Part shown: piece by piece, positions 11,786 through 21,005 of the stretch | How the letters are laid out: each line of letters opens with the position of its first letter | How positions within the stretch are numbered: the stretch's first letter is position 1 | Source of the DNA: Euptelea pleiosperma | Taxonomy: Eukaryota; Streptophyta; Magnoliopsida; Ranunculales; Eupteleaceae | Assembly: GCA_035048495.1 (NCBI GenBank) | Contig: CM068549.1 | Location: 7,485,822-7,549,821 of the forward strand | Length of the DNA: 64,000 bases | Direction of reading: 5' to 3' | Translations under genes and position numbers: made by a program | The notes under the pieces: model-generated | Database searches by the model: none | What the model was told of the DNA's origin: nothing | What the model saw: the letters and a program-made list of their open reading frames with translations, nothing else

Positions 11786-12236
11786 GAACTTACCAAATCG
11801 GTCTCCGCCCTTGCTGTCTCGGTCCAGCAACCTGTGCACAATTCTCAGTCTCTAGGATATTACCCTCCTGTCGAGAAAGATGTCTGTACTTTTAGAACAT
11901 TTCAATCTCCAATGCAGACTTCCTATGATAACACTTATTATCCGGCCAATAGGAGTCACCATAGCTTTGATTTGGATCAACCTTTTCTCCAACAACCACT
12001 TCCGCAGGATAATTATCCTTCCAGGTTTCATCAACCCAATGGAGAATATGATTGGCAATACTCGCAGTCGCAGTACCAACCAGATCCATAGACTAAATGT
12101 TTTGGTCAACAGTGGACCCATCAGGATTACCAGAGTAAGCAACCAGTCTCAGACTCACTACCGGCCTACCATCGTCATAATCCTTTGGACTACTATCAAC
12201 AGCTGGCACCACAGCTTCCCTTAGCTGAACTGCTAC
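11786..12236 (+). pseudogene. Gag continuation, Q/Y/P-rich, interrupted by TAG codons
   Basis: In the gag frame the sequence stays protein-like after the stop at 11783: SVSALAVSVQQP, then from 11834 a segment rich in N, Q, Y, P and D (YDWQYSQSQYQPDP) to TAG 12089. Beyond that it reads FGQQWTHQDYQ and on to the solo-LTR junction at 12236. TAG 12089 is also present at the matching place in copy 2 (5052). This is probably the low-complexity C-terminal part of Gag or a linked accessory ORF; its function is unknown. Confidence 0.65.
12232..12236. other. Target-site duplication, left (GCTAC)
   Basis: GCTAC before the solo LTR pairs with GCCAC at 15157-15161 (one mismatch). The uninterrupted copy 2 has a single CCGCTACAG at the matching site, which confirms an insertion here. 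Confidence 0.75.
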
Positions 12237-13271
12237 TGATATTCGCTCAAAAGTGCTTATTTTAAGCAATTATCCTTTTAGCGTTATTACATTCTCCTAA
12301 GTAAAATGCTCTATTTATCTACTTTTCTACGTAATAGTCTCTTCTGTTGCGTAGAACACACTTTTCTGGACGAAATGGTATATTTGCATGCATTAAACAC
12401 ATTTTCGGAAGTCTAGATATTAAGCCATTCTGATAAAGTCTCATTACGCGCTTCTTCTGTCGCAGGAAACCCCGATGGGACAATTCTCGAGACTTGTGAG
12501 CCCAAATTGATCATGAAAGCCCATTATCAAAGCTTAAAGAGCCCACATGCTATAACTAGAAGATATGGGCCAAATATGGGCTGAATAAGAGGACCAAAAA
12601 GCCGGCCCAAAGAACGAAGAGAGCAGGAGAGCCAATGACCAAGAGACGGACCAAAGTGTTTAAAGCCACATGAGTCAGCAAAGAATGATAGTCGACTCTA
12701 CTGGAGAAGCGTGAGGATGGTCACAGTGAAGACCAGGGTTCCAGACCCTCCGCCAGTGCTTTTCTCTCTATTTTCTGATACTTTCTCTCTCATCTCTCCT
12801 TATTCTCTCTCTCTTCATCTCTCGGTCCTCGAATCTACTGACCTAACCCCAGAACTTCTGCCCATCGGCTCTATCTCATCTCCCTTAGCTTTCTGACCGT
12901 TGGATCTTCAATCGGACCGTTGGATCTCTCTAGATCCGTCGATCTACCAATCTGGGTCCCAATCAAGTCACCATCCATCTGATCGCCATCAGACTGTCTG
13001 TCACATCATCTTGTGAGACGATGGACATCATCAATCCATGTGGGCCAGTAGCCGGGCCCATCATCATCGACCCGCTGTCCGACCAGTTAATGGACCCCGT
13101 GAATTTCAAAATAATTTTAATTAAATTTTAAAAAATGGGGGGTCCACTAAATGGGGAGATTCCCCATAGAAAAGTAATGTTTTACTTAAAAAATAAAAAA
13201 TAAAAAAATAATATTTTTCATATTTTTTATTTTCAAAAAATACCCTATTTCCATTGAAGGAAATAGGGAGC

Positions 13272-13280
13272 TTTAAAAGG
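13272..13280 (+). promoter_or_regulatory. TATA-like site in LTR3
   Basis: TTTAAAAGG within a GGGAGCTTTAAAAGG block is conserved in LTR4 (17321) and is followed about 25-35 bp later by a conserved GAACCCTAATCCCC, a plausible transcription start area. It marks the likely U3/R boundary. Confidence 0.45.
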
Positions 13281-13432
13281 AGAAGGAGAGGGGTTCGTTC
13301 GAACCCTAATCCCCCTCCAATCTCTTCCATTCTCTCCCCAAACTCTCTTGCCCCTTCTTCCCCTCGATTTTTGGCGATTTTTCCCTCTTCTTCTTCACCT
13401 TCTTCTTCATCTTCTTCGTTGTTTTTTCTCGC

Positions 13433-13466
13433 CGGAGTTGCAGAACTCTGGCCATCTGCAACTCCG
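13433..13466 (+). other. Perfect 12-bp inverted repeat (hairpin) in the LTR leader
   Basis: CGGAGTTGCAGA at 13433-13444 is the exact reverse complement of TCTGCAACTCCG at 13455-13466, with a 10-bp loop. It belongs to a recurring series of GTTGC/GCAAC hairpins in this LTR family. Confidence 0.7.
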
Positions 13467-13589
13467 TCCTGATCCCCCTTAGCTCCATCTCCTAGCCTCA
13501 TTTTTTCTCCTCTCCTCCCTTTCCATTCGGCTCGTTCGCCTCTCCTTCTTCGTTTTCTTCTTCACCTTCTTCATCTTATTTACCCCTTA

Positions 13590-13614
13590 CCGGAGTTGCA
13601 GCCAGCAACTCCGG
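13590..13614 (+). other. Perfect 10-bp inverted repeat (hairpin) in the LTR leader
   Basis: CCGGAGTTGC pairs with GCAACTCCGG across a 5-bp loop (AGCCA). Confidence 0.7.
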
Positions 13615-13858
13615 TTGCCACCGCCTGTGTGCTGTTGTGAGCATCACCAGCACCCCTTGCTCACCTCGCCAGCGCCTCCTTCATCACCAACGCCCTACAC
13701 CAGTCACCCATCACGCTGCCCACACCGTCCACCTCTCCATCTCCCCTTCCTCTTCACGTTGCTGGCCGTTTTTGGCCGGCAACTTGCAATTTTCTCCACC
13801 GACATCCATCTTCCTCACACCCAGCGTGCTCTTGCCGTCCTCCACCACCTCTTGGACT

Positions 13859-13879
13859 GGTGTTGCAACCTGCAACACC
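13859..13879 (+). other. Hairpin with compensated stem change
   Basis: GGTGTTGCA pairs with TGCAACACC across a 3-bp loop. Compared with the usual GGAGTTGCA/TGCAACTCC stem, the A-to-T change in one arm is matched in the other, so pairing is kept. Confidence 0.6.
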
Positions 13880-14606
13880 AACATATCTCCATCCCACAAG
13901 GAACCCATCCACCATCTCTTCTTGACTCCTTTCTCCCAAGTCGTCACTCCCACCACGTCCTCCACCTTGCTGATCTATCCAGCCACCAAGAGCAGCCCCT
14001 CACCAGCCATTTTCACCATCTCTCTCATTCTCCCATCTCTCTCTCCAACTCTATAAGCCTTATTGGCCTCTATCCTTGCTGGAGAGAAAAGAAAACCAAA
14101 AAAAAAAAAAAAAGAAAAGAAAAGTGAAGAAAGGAGAAAAGAAAGGGGAGGAGAGGACTACCATTCCCGCCGCCCCCTCCTTATATCATCACGGTTGCTG
14201 CGGTGTGGCAAGAAGCCAACACCACCATTTTGACTAGCACGATCTGCTGCACATTTCTGGGCTCCTCCAAAGCTTCTCCATCGCACCATACATCCAGGAT
14301 CTCAAGCATCTCCACTGTTGCAAAACCAGCCGTTGCAGCCACTCCAAACGGGGGTGCAAGGCAGCCTGCAACTCCAGATCTCCAAGCTGTCCACCCCTCC
14401 ATACCGCATCCACCTACAGGTCTGCCCTCTCCATCCTTTAACGCTCTACTCCACAAACACGTGCCTACCTCCAGCAGCCACCTGTATGTGCGCCTTTGCG
14501 AACCACCACGTGCTGCTCAAGCTCCATACTCCAAGTTGAATCGCTGGTCTTTCTCCATGCCAAGCCTCTATCCAAATCCGTTCTCATCCATCAATGCCAA
14601 ATCTCG

Positions 14607-15070
14607 GTAAGTAATATGTCATTCTCTCTATAGTTTTCTTATTTTTCATTATCTCTCTACTTTTCTCTCTTTATCTCTCCATATTTTCTCTCTCTAACCT
14701 CATCTATCTCTATCTTTTATGCTTTTTAGGTTAGTTTTTAATTTCTTTTTTCCTTTGTCTGTCAATGTAAGCAGTTTATGTGGATTCAATAAAATTAGTC
14801 TTCTTTTGAGCTCTTGTTCTTAATTTTCTTTTACCATGAATAATGGTTTTAAATTCATTGTTTGATAACTTCTTTAATTAAAAGTTGATCTCCAAAATAA
14901 ATAAATAAAATCATGTTTTTAAGCCCAACCTCATCACTATTCTCCCACCATCATTTCCATCAATTTCTGTGAAGAAAATCCGTTATTTATGTGTTTGAAT
15001 TGCACAAACTAACCCCGAGTGCAGATCGACATCCGACACGAATCCCTATACAAAGCCTGTAATTTTGCAG
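14607..15070 (+). other. Putative leader intron inside LTR3
   Basis: Donor GTAAGT at 14607, CT-rich interior, a polyadenylation-like AATAAA near 14788, branch-point-like CTAAC at 15009 and acceptor AATTTTGCAG ending at 15070. The branch-to-acceptor spacing of about 60 nt is close to that in LTR1 and copy 0. Confidence 0.55.
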
Positions 15071-15156
15071 GAATTTTGAGGCTCGGATCAAATTACAAAT
15101 CTTGTTGATTCTAGGGTTTCCGTAACCAACGACGCGGAAGAAAAATCCTACTTTCA

Positions 15157-15161
15157 GCCAC
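15157..15161. other. Target-site duplication, right (GCCAC)
   Basis: Partner of GCTAC at 12232-12236, directly after the LTR3 terminus CTTTCA. Confidence 0.7.
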
Positions 15162-15234
15162 AGTCGCTGTTACACCCGGCCTAGAAGATCTTCTCTCTTA
15201 GTGTATCATCCAACAACAACATTCCATAGAGAGG

Positions 15235-16269
15235 TTGGACCATCGTCTAGGTCAATTAGAGTCTGAGAGTGTGGAAGTCAACTACCTCGGTCAACCTAAT
15301 GCTTATCCAGAGGGGAATGACATGACCACCATCTATGAAGAGGATTCGCTACCTTGGATCCAATACCAGAATTGCGAAGAAGACATAGAAATTGTTCCCC
15401 TTCCTAGATCGAACCAGATTATTGAGGAGCTAGTGTATCAATTTTCGGTGCCCTTAAAAGTACCAAATCCTGAACCTCTCCCGGAGAAGTCTCTTCTTCA
15501 CTATACCTCTGCTGCCTCAAAACAGGGAGGCGATATTCCTGACACTGAGCTGTGTCTAGATCGTAGGAGCCTAACTGTCCTAGATCTACCGTTCTTGACC
15601 TCCACTGTAGTGTGCCACAAGAGTGATGAGCCGGAGTATCCATTTCTCGTGCCCTTACATGCAGCCACTTCTGAACCGAGCACAGAGATACCCATGTCCA
15701 TTTCTATCTATCATGATTCTGCCTCTACACTAGAGGTAAACATTCCCACCATTGAGCAATATCTAGAATATGAGACTCCAGCTGTCCCGGACCTACCTCT
15801 CCCCACCAAGGATGAACATATTGAGTGTAGGGATTTGAACATCCCTATCAAATTAGGAATTAATCTCGAGGGAGAGGTCAACAGTTTTCACCCGCCACCC
15901 TATGTCGATATTATCGATGACCCGTGTGCTGTAGAGAGTCTAATTCAGGACTCTCCCGAAGCTAAATTATCCAAGTGTCAAGAACACTTTGTGTCTGACT
16001 TCATCTCGGAGTCAAACAATTCTGGTAATACTGATCTGCAGGAGTCTGCTCCATTCAGATACCTTTCCGCAAAACTCAATGAGTTTGCGGCTCTACTAAC
16101 CATGGTCAGAGAATCCCCTACTCTTGTCCTCTCAGTTTTTACTGAGAAGCTTCAATCCCCCCTTGCTCAACTACACACTTTTGTAGGGCTGCTTAGAGAG
16201 CCTATTGTCATTCTCTCAGTTTATACTAAGAAAGACCTGTTCTACACTAGTATACTGATATTCGCTTAA
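15235..16269 (+). CDS. Acidic ORF of the gag-only element (fragment, fused to LTR4 at its end)
   Basis: A 344-residue open frame continuing the gag-linked ORF seen in copy 2. It starts MDHRLGQLESESVEV and is rich in E, D, S, P and L. Two parts are alike: residues about 69-125 and 134-200 both carry the pattern PLK/H-P-x-EP-S/L-E-x-P...TxE/LCL. The C-terminal part reads LSAKLNEFAALLTMVRESP and a related LRE-P-IVILSVYTK repeat. The upstream frame holds TAG 15199 (CAG in copy 2), so the true start is lost. The last four codons and the stop come from the nested LTR at 16256. No enzyme motif is visible; it is not recognised beyond being a retroelement accessory or Gag C-terminal region. Confidence 0.6.
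   Translation: MDHRLGQLESESVEVNYLGQPNAYPEGNDMTTIYEEDSLPWIQYQNCEEDIEIVPLPRSNQIIEELVYQFSVPLKVPNPEPLPEKSLLHYTSAASKQGGDIPDTELCLDRRSLTVLDLPFLTSTVVCHKSDEPEYPFLVPLHAATSEPSTEIPMSISIYHDSASTLEVNIPTIEQYLEYETPAVPDLPLPTKDEHIECRDLNIPIKLGINLEGEVNSFHPPPYVDIIDDPCAVESLIQDSPEAKLSKCQEHFVSDFISESNNSGNTDLQESAPFRYLSAKLNEFAALLTMVRESPTLVLSVFTEKLQSPLAQLHTFVGLLREPIVILSVYTKKDLFYTSILIFA
16251..16255. other. Target-site duplication, left (TATAC)
   Basis: TATAC precedes the LTR4 terminus TGATATT and is repeated exactly at 19047-19051. Copy 2 has one TATAC at the matching, empty site (near 6050). Confidence 0.9.
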
Positions 16270-16933
16270 AAGTGCATATTTTCCACTGTTATCTTCTAAG
16301 CGTTATCACACTCTCCTACGTAAAATTGCTCTAATTATCCACTTTTCTATGTAAGAGTCTATTTCATTGCGTAGAACACACTTTTCTAGACGAAATGGTA
16401 TATTTGCATGAATTAAACGTATTTCTGGAAGTCTAGGAATAAAGACGTTATGATCAAGTCTCATTACGTGCTTTTCTCTTGCAGAAAACTCGATCGGGCT
16501 ATTCTCGAGACTTCTGGGCCCACGATCAACCACAGAAGCCTAATATCAAAGCTTGAAGAGCCACAGGCTATGACTAGAAGATATAGGCCAAATATGGGCT
16601 GAATAGGAGGACCAAAAAGCCGGCCCAAAGAACGAAGAGAACAAGAGAGCCAAGGACCAAGAGACGGACCAAAGCGTTTAAAGCCACATGAGTCAGCAAG
16701 GAATGATGGTCTACTCTACTGGAGAAGTGTGAGGACGGTCACAGTGAAGACCAGGGTTCCAGACCCTCTGCCAATGCTTTTATCTCCATTTTCTGATATT
16801 TTCTATCTCCTCCCCCTAATTTTCTATCTCATCTCTCCTTATTCTCTCTCTCTTCATCTCTCGGTCCTCGGATCTACTAACCTAACCCCAAAACTCTTGC
16901 CCATTGGCTCTGTCTCATCTCCCTTAGCTTTTT

Positions 16934-16990
16934 GACCGTTGGATATTCAATCGGACCGTTGGATCTTCCACCGGACCGTTGGATCTCTCT
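16934..16990 (+). repeat. 20-bp tandem repeat in LTR4 U3 (three copies)
   Basis: GACCGTTGGAT recurs at 16934, 16954 and 16974 with exact 20-bp spacing. LTR3 has two copies (12895, 12915). Copy-number variation of a short U3 repeat upstream of the TATA-like site is typical of LTR enhancer elements. Confidence 0.75.
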
Positions 16991-17320
16991 AGATCCGTTG
17001 ATCTACCAATCTGGGTCCCAATCAAGTCACCATCCATCCGATCGTCATCAAATTGTCTATCACATCATCTTGTGAGACAATGGACATCATCAATCCCTGT
17101 GGACCAGTAGTCGGGCCCATCATCATCGACCCGTGGCCCGACCATTTAGTGGACCTCACGATTTTCAAACGCTTTAAGTTAATTATTTTTAAATAAAAAA
17201 GGGGGGTCCACTAAATGGGGAAATTCCCCAAAGAAAAGTAAGGTTTTACTTAAAAAAAAAAAAAATTTATTTTTTTATTTCAAAAAAATCCCTAATTTTC
17301 ATTAATGGAAACTAGGGAGC

Positions 17321-17330
17321 TTTAAAAGGG
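17321..17330 (+). promoter_or_regulatory. TATA-like site in LTR4
   Basis: TTTAAAAGGG within the block conserved with LTR3 (13272), again followed by GGAACCCTAATCCCC. Confidence 0.45.
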
Positions 17331-17485
17331 GAGAAGAGAGGGTTCTTTGGAACCCTAATCCCCCTCCAATCTCTTCCTCTCCTTCCCCAAAACCCTTCCC
17401 CACATTTTCCTTTCATTCTTTTCCTTTTCTTTTTTTTCTGTTCTTCTTTCTCTTCTCAATCTTCATCTTCTTCATCTTTATCACC

Positions 17486-17506
17486 GGAGTTGCAGCCTGC
17501 AACTCC
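17486..17506 (+). other. 10-bp-arm hairpin in the LTR4 leader
   Basis: GGAGTTGCAG and CTGCAACTCC form a perfect inverted repeat around a single C. Confidence 0.7.
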
Positions 17507-17647
17507 CGCCAGCAACACCATCTTCTCTCACCCTTTCTCTCCATCTCTCCTCTCTCCATTCTCAAAGAAAAACTCTTCCTTAGACCCTCATCTCTCTCTG
17601 CCCCAACTCCGGTGCGCCTCCACTGATCGTTCCACCATTGACATGCT

Positions 17648-17671
17648 AGTGTTGCACACCTGCAACACTAG
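17648..17671 (+). other. Hairpin with variant stem in the LTR4 leader
   Basis: TAGTGTTGCA pairs perfectly with TGCAACACTA across a 4-bp loop. It keeps the GTTGCA/TGCAAC core of the hairpin series with different but matched outer stem bases. Confidence 0.65.
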
Positions 17672-17949
17672 CAACTCCACCGGTTTGCTGCCCAGCCACC
17701 GTCTTTCCATCTGGAAGCTACCTCCATCCACCTCTGTTCTTGCTGGGCATACCAACAAGAATGATCTGCTGCTTCACAGCTGCTGCCTCGTCCCCACTGC
17801 ACCTGCAACAACTCCGGCAACTCCGGACGGATCCACCATCTTCCATCACATCACACTGCTGCAGCCTCTCTTCTTGGTGTAACGGAGTTGTAGGTTGCAA
17901 CTCCAAGTCACCTCCACTTGCGGGGATTGGCACCGGAGAACCTCCCTTC

Positions 17950-17967
17950 TTGCAGGCATGCCTGCAA
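17950..17967 (+). other. 18-bp perfect palindrome in the LTR4 leader
   Basis: TTGCAGGCATGCCTGCAA is its own reverse complement. It shares the TTGCAGG/CCTGCAA core of the neighbouring hairpins. Confidence 0.7.
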
Positions 17968-18430
17968 CTCACTTCACCGCCGTGCTCTTTTCCTTCATTG
18001 CAACTCCACCGCGGCAACTACAGAGTTGCAGGACCACCATCTTCTCTCCGTTCGGGTTGCCAATCTGCCACCCCTAGTTGCAGGCCAACCTGTAACTCTT
18101 TTCACCAGTAAAAAGCTCAACTCAGCCCTCTCTTTGCACCAAAAACCGGCCAACACATCCATCTTGCTGGCTGGATTAGTGCGCCATTCACCTGTTCATG
18201 CTCTACACCACGAATCTGCAACTCTGGGTGATCAAACCAGTAGAAACACCACCTCCTCCACCAAGGGGCACCAACGGTGCTGCTCTTCCTCATACAACCA
18301 GCACCGCCTTTCTCTCTTCACGAGTTCCACCAGCAAGCACTCCACCTATTGTCCACTCTCCTTGCTACTGAACTGCAAAGTTCATATGGTGTTAATCTTC
18401 ACAACACCAGCCTGCTCATCCTTCACAAAG

Positions 18431-18471
18431 GTGAACCTATCTCTCATAGTTTCTCTCTGTACCTCTCCCTA

Positions 18472-18505
<34 letters not shown>

Positions 18506-18968
18506 AGAATTCTCTAAAATTTCTTTCATTTTTCCTCCATCTCTTTCTATCTCTAGTTCTTTCATGTTTTCTCCCTCTACTTTTACCTCTCTTTTCTCTC
18601 TCTAGATCTCTCCTCACTTTCTCTCTCTAGACATATCTCTCTCTCTCTAGTCAGTTATTGTAATTGAAGTTATGTTCTTACATTTTTTATATTTTATTTA
18701 GTTTAATGGAATTGATTTTAGCATAGCTTTTGTACGAGTTTCTTGCTTGTTTGTTCTTTATTTCTATAAAGTTATGATAATTCTCTAAACCCAAAATCAT
18801 GTTTTGAAATCTCCAATCCACCACTCTCACCCCTACATGGACTTCAGAGTAATTTCTATAAAAAAAAAATAAATAATTGTCATTTCATGTCCTTGAATTG
18901 CGCACACTAACCCTGAGTGCGGATCGACATCTGACACGAATCCCTATACAAATTTCATAGTTTTGTAG
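18431..18968 (+). other. Putative leader intron inside LTR4
   Basis: Donor GTGAAC at 18431 (weaker than in the other copies), long CT-rich interior including (CT)n, a CTAAC near 18907 and acceptor TTTTGTAG ending at 18968. The donor and acceptor both deviate from the other copies, which fits an older solo LTR. Confidence 0.4.
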
Positions 18969-19046
18969 GATAAAAATTGGATCAATTATAAATTGTGTTA
19001 AAATTAGGGTTTCCTTAACCAACGACGCGGAAAAATCCTACTTTCA

Positions 19047-21005
19047 TATACTTAGACAAGGGATAGGATAACAGTCTCAGTTCCACCTTAGGTGTGGGGA
19101 AGATTGCAGATTCACTCAGTCTCCATGAGTTTCAACCTGGTTGGGGGTACTTGATATACCCCCGTCATGTCTGGCAGAAGACGTAAAACTTAGCGCTTTC
19201 GGAAAGGCAATTCCAGTATTTCTAGAGTACATGAGTCTCATGCATTTGTTATTAACTGTTATATCACTAAAAATGCAGGTACATTCATTCTTCCGATCAT
19301 CAGGTACTACACACTATCGAGTTTCTGCCGACTTGGTAACATCCTCCCTGAACCTTTGCATCATCATCACCAATTTTTCATCATTTTATGTCCCGGTCAT
19401 GAGCACTGAGGACGGTGCTATATTTTGGTTGGGGGTAGATATTTACCAAAACTCATGTCTTCATTTTGATAAAAAAAAAAAAATCTTGTTTTTGGGTGGT
19501 TTCCGATGTTTTTCGAAGTTTTCTAGAATTTCAAAAATGTGTCAAATACCCTGACTTTGATTAGTTGAAAACCTCCGTTAAGTCAGTATTGAGGATGTCA
19601 ATTTTTGTTAAAGGTTAGCTTTGAGTCAAGTCAAGGGTGACTACAACAGGTTTGAAAACTCAGAAAAACTCAGACTCGGCACAATTGTACACTATCAACA
19701 TCAGAGTCATCCTAAGTTTAGAAATTCTGAAGATCCTGTGAGAATAATTGTGGAGACCTAATCCAGTGAGCTTTCGAGCCTTTAATCATTTCAGAGGGTT
19801 ATACAACAATCCTGAGTGACAAAATGACTCACTATTCTTCATGCCCGCAATATTTGTTGAGAGATCTCATTATCTTTTGCTTCGATCATAAAACTCGGAA
19901 CGACATTAACATTGGATTACTACAACAGAACCTTCTCTATATCCAGTCAAGACAGTATACATGATAGTGCAAACCCTAGAAAATGATCTAGGCCATTTTT
20001 TTCTGAATCGTTCAGCCTTCTTACTCACCTGAATTATACTTCACTAGAAACCCTTTGAACCTTTCTATAAAAGCCTTTTCTTGTTAAACCCATCAACTTA
20101 AAACCCAGTCCAACTACGAGATATGACGAGCTATCTTACTTTTGAGATGGATGGAAGAATAACTGATATGGGTGTACCATGAAAAGAAGAGAAATCAAAG
20201 AAAAAGACAAGTGGTTCAGACTAAAAAGAATATATGAAAAGAAAGTATGAAAAAGAGCTGAAAAGAAATTGAGCAGTCTCAGAAATATCGAGAAAAATAC
20301 GAAAAAAGAAAAAAAAACCAGATAATGGTGCTACACCGCAGGAAAAATGCAAGAAAATGGAGATGTCCTCTCAAGTTCTTTGAAGTCCTGTATCCCTTTA
20401 TCTTTTTACACCTGACCTAAGCCTCATTACAACCTAGAAAAGTCCTACTTGATTCTAGGATAGTACGATCATAAAATGTGGAGATTGGAGAAAGAGAAGC
20501 TATAGAGTTTTATCTGACGTTCTTGAGTGAAGTGATATTCCAATCATGAGATCTTCTTTTGTTAAAGATGTCCTTCCTTCAAATAAAACATATGTAAGAT
20601 CTTTTGCCTCTTTATATTAAATACATCTCCTCAGATATAATTGGAGAGAAAAGAAGAAAACCCTTCTTGAGTGATTCCATTCTGAGTAGTTTACAAGTGA
20701 GAATTGAGGTCGAGGCATACAAACTTATAGGTGATCTGGAAATCTTTACCGCAAGATGATGAAAATGTTGAGCACACACACACGCAGAGTCCGACTATTC
20801 TGGGTCATGATTATCAGTCTGTAGTCTTGCCAAAACTTCCCAACTCTTTGAGAGCCTGTAACTATTTTTTTTTATCCATTCGATAAATTGACGAACGGTG
20901 TTTTCCTTGAGCTAATATGAAAAAGTGTGCAGCATGTGCAGAGCCCTTTTAAGCTCATTTATTTTGCACTAATTGCCAAGGATTGGCAATATGCTGGTTG
21001 GGGGT
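19047..21005 (+). other. 3' internal (non-coding) region of the composite element, with polypurine tract
   Basis: It starts with the right TATAC duplication and continues the internal sequence seen at 6060-6349 of copy 2. A 137-codon open frame (19141-19554) is partly shared with copy 2 but has no recognisable domain. The region 20150-20350 is purine-rich. Near the end, ATTGCCA and TGGCAAT form a hairpin (about 20972-20990), followed by GGTTGGGGG (20996-21004), a likely polypurine tract next to the 3' LTR. No pol remnants were seen. Confidence 0.65.

Larger units (their letters stand above)
12237..15156 (+). mobile_element. Nested solo LTR (LTR3, subfamily b)
   Basis: It starts TGATATTCGCTC at 12237 and ends CCTACTTTCA at 15156. 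It lies inside the composite element's internal region, is flanked by a 5-bp TSD, and has no internal sequence, so it is what remains after LTR-LTR recombination. It holds two copies of a 20-bp repeat beginning GACCGTTGGATC (12895 and 12915), a TTTAAAAGG TATA-like site, several GTTGC/GCAAC hairpins, a poly(A) run near 14099 and a donor/acceptor pair. Open frames such as 13615-14127 come from proline/serine-coding CT-rich DNA and are not supported as genes. Confidence 0.88.
16256..19046 (+). mobile_element. Nested solo LTR (LTR4, subfamily b)
   Basis: It begins TGATATTCGCTT and ends CCTACTTTCA, between perfect TATAC duplications. It shares subfamily-b blocks with LTR3 (an 'aaaaagccggcccaaagaac' block near 16614 and a TTTAAAAGG site at 17321). 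Its U3 has three copies of the GACCGTTGGAT repeat at 16934, 16954 and 16974, against two in LTR3. A (CT)n run lies at about 18478-18506. The open frames 17490-18517 are low-complexity CT-rich sequence. Confidence 0.9.

Noticed and set aside
13121..14610. Open frames on both strands in LTR3 (for example 170 and 139 codons)
   Set aside because: Low-complexity CTT/CAC-rich DNA within a solo LTR; the frames are not conserved in LTR4.
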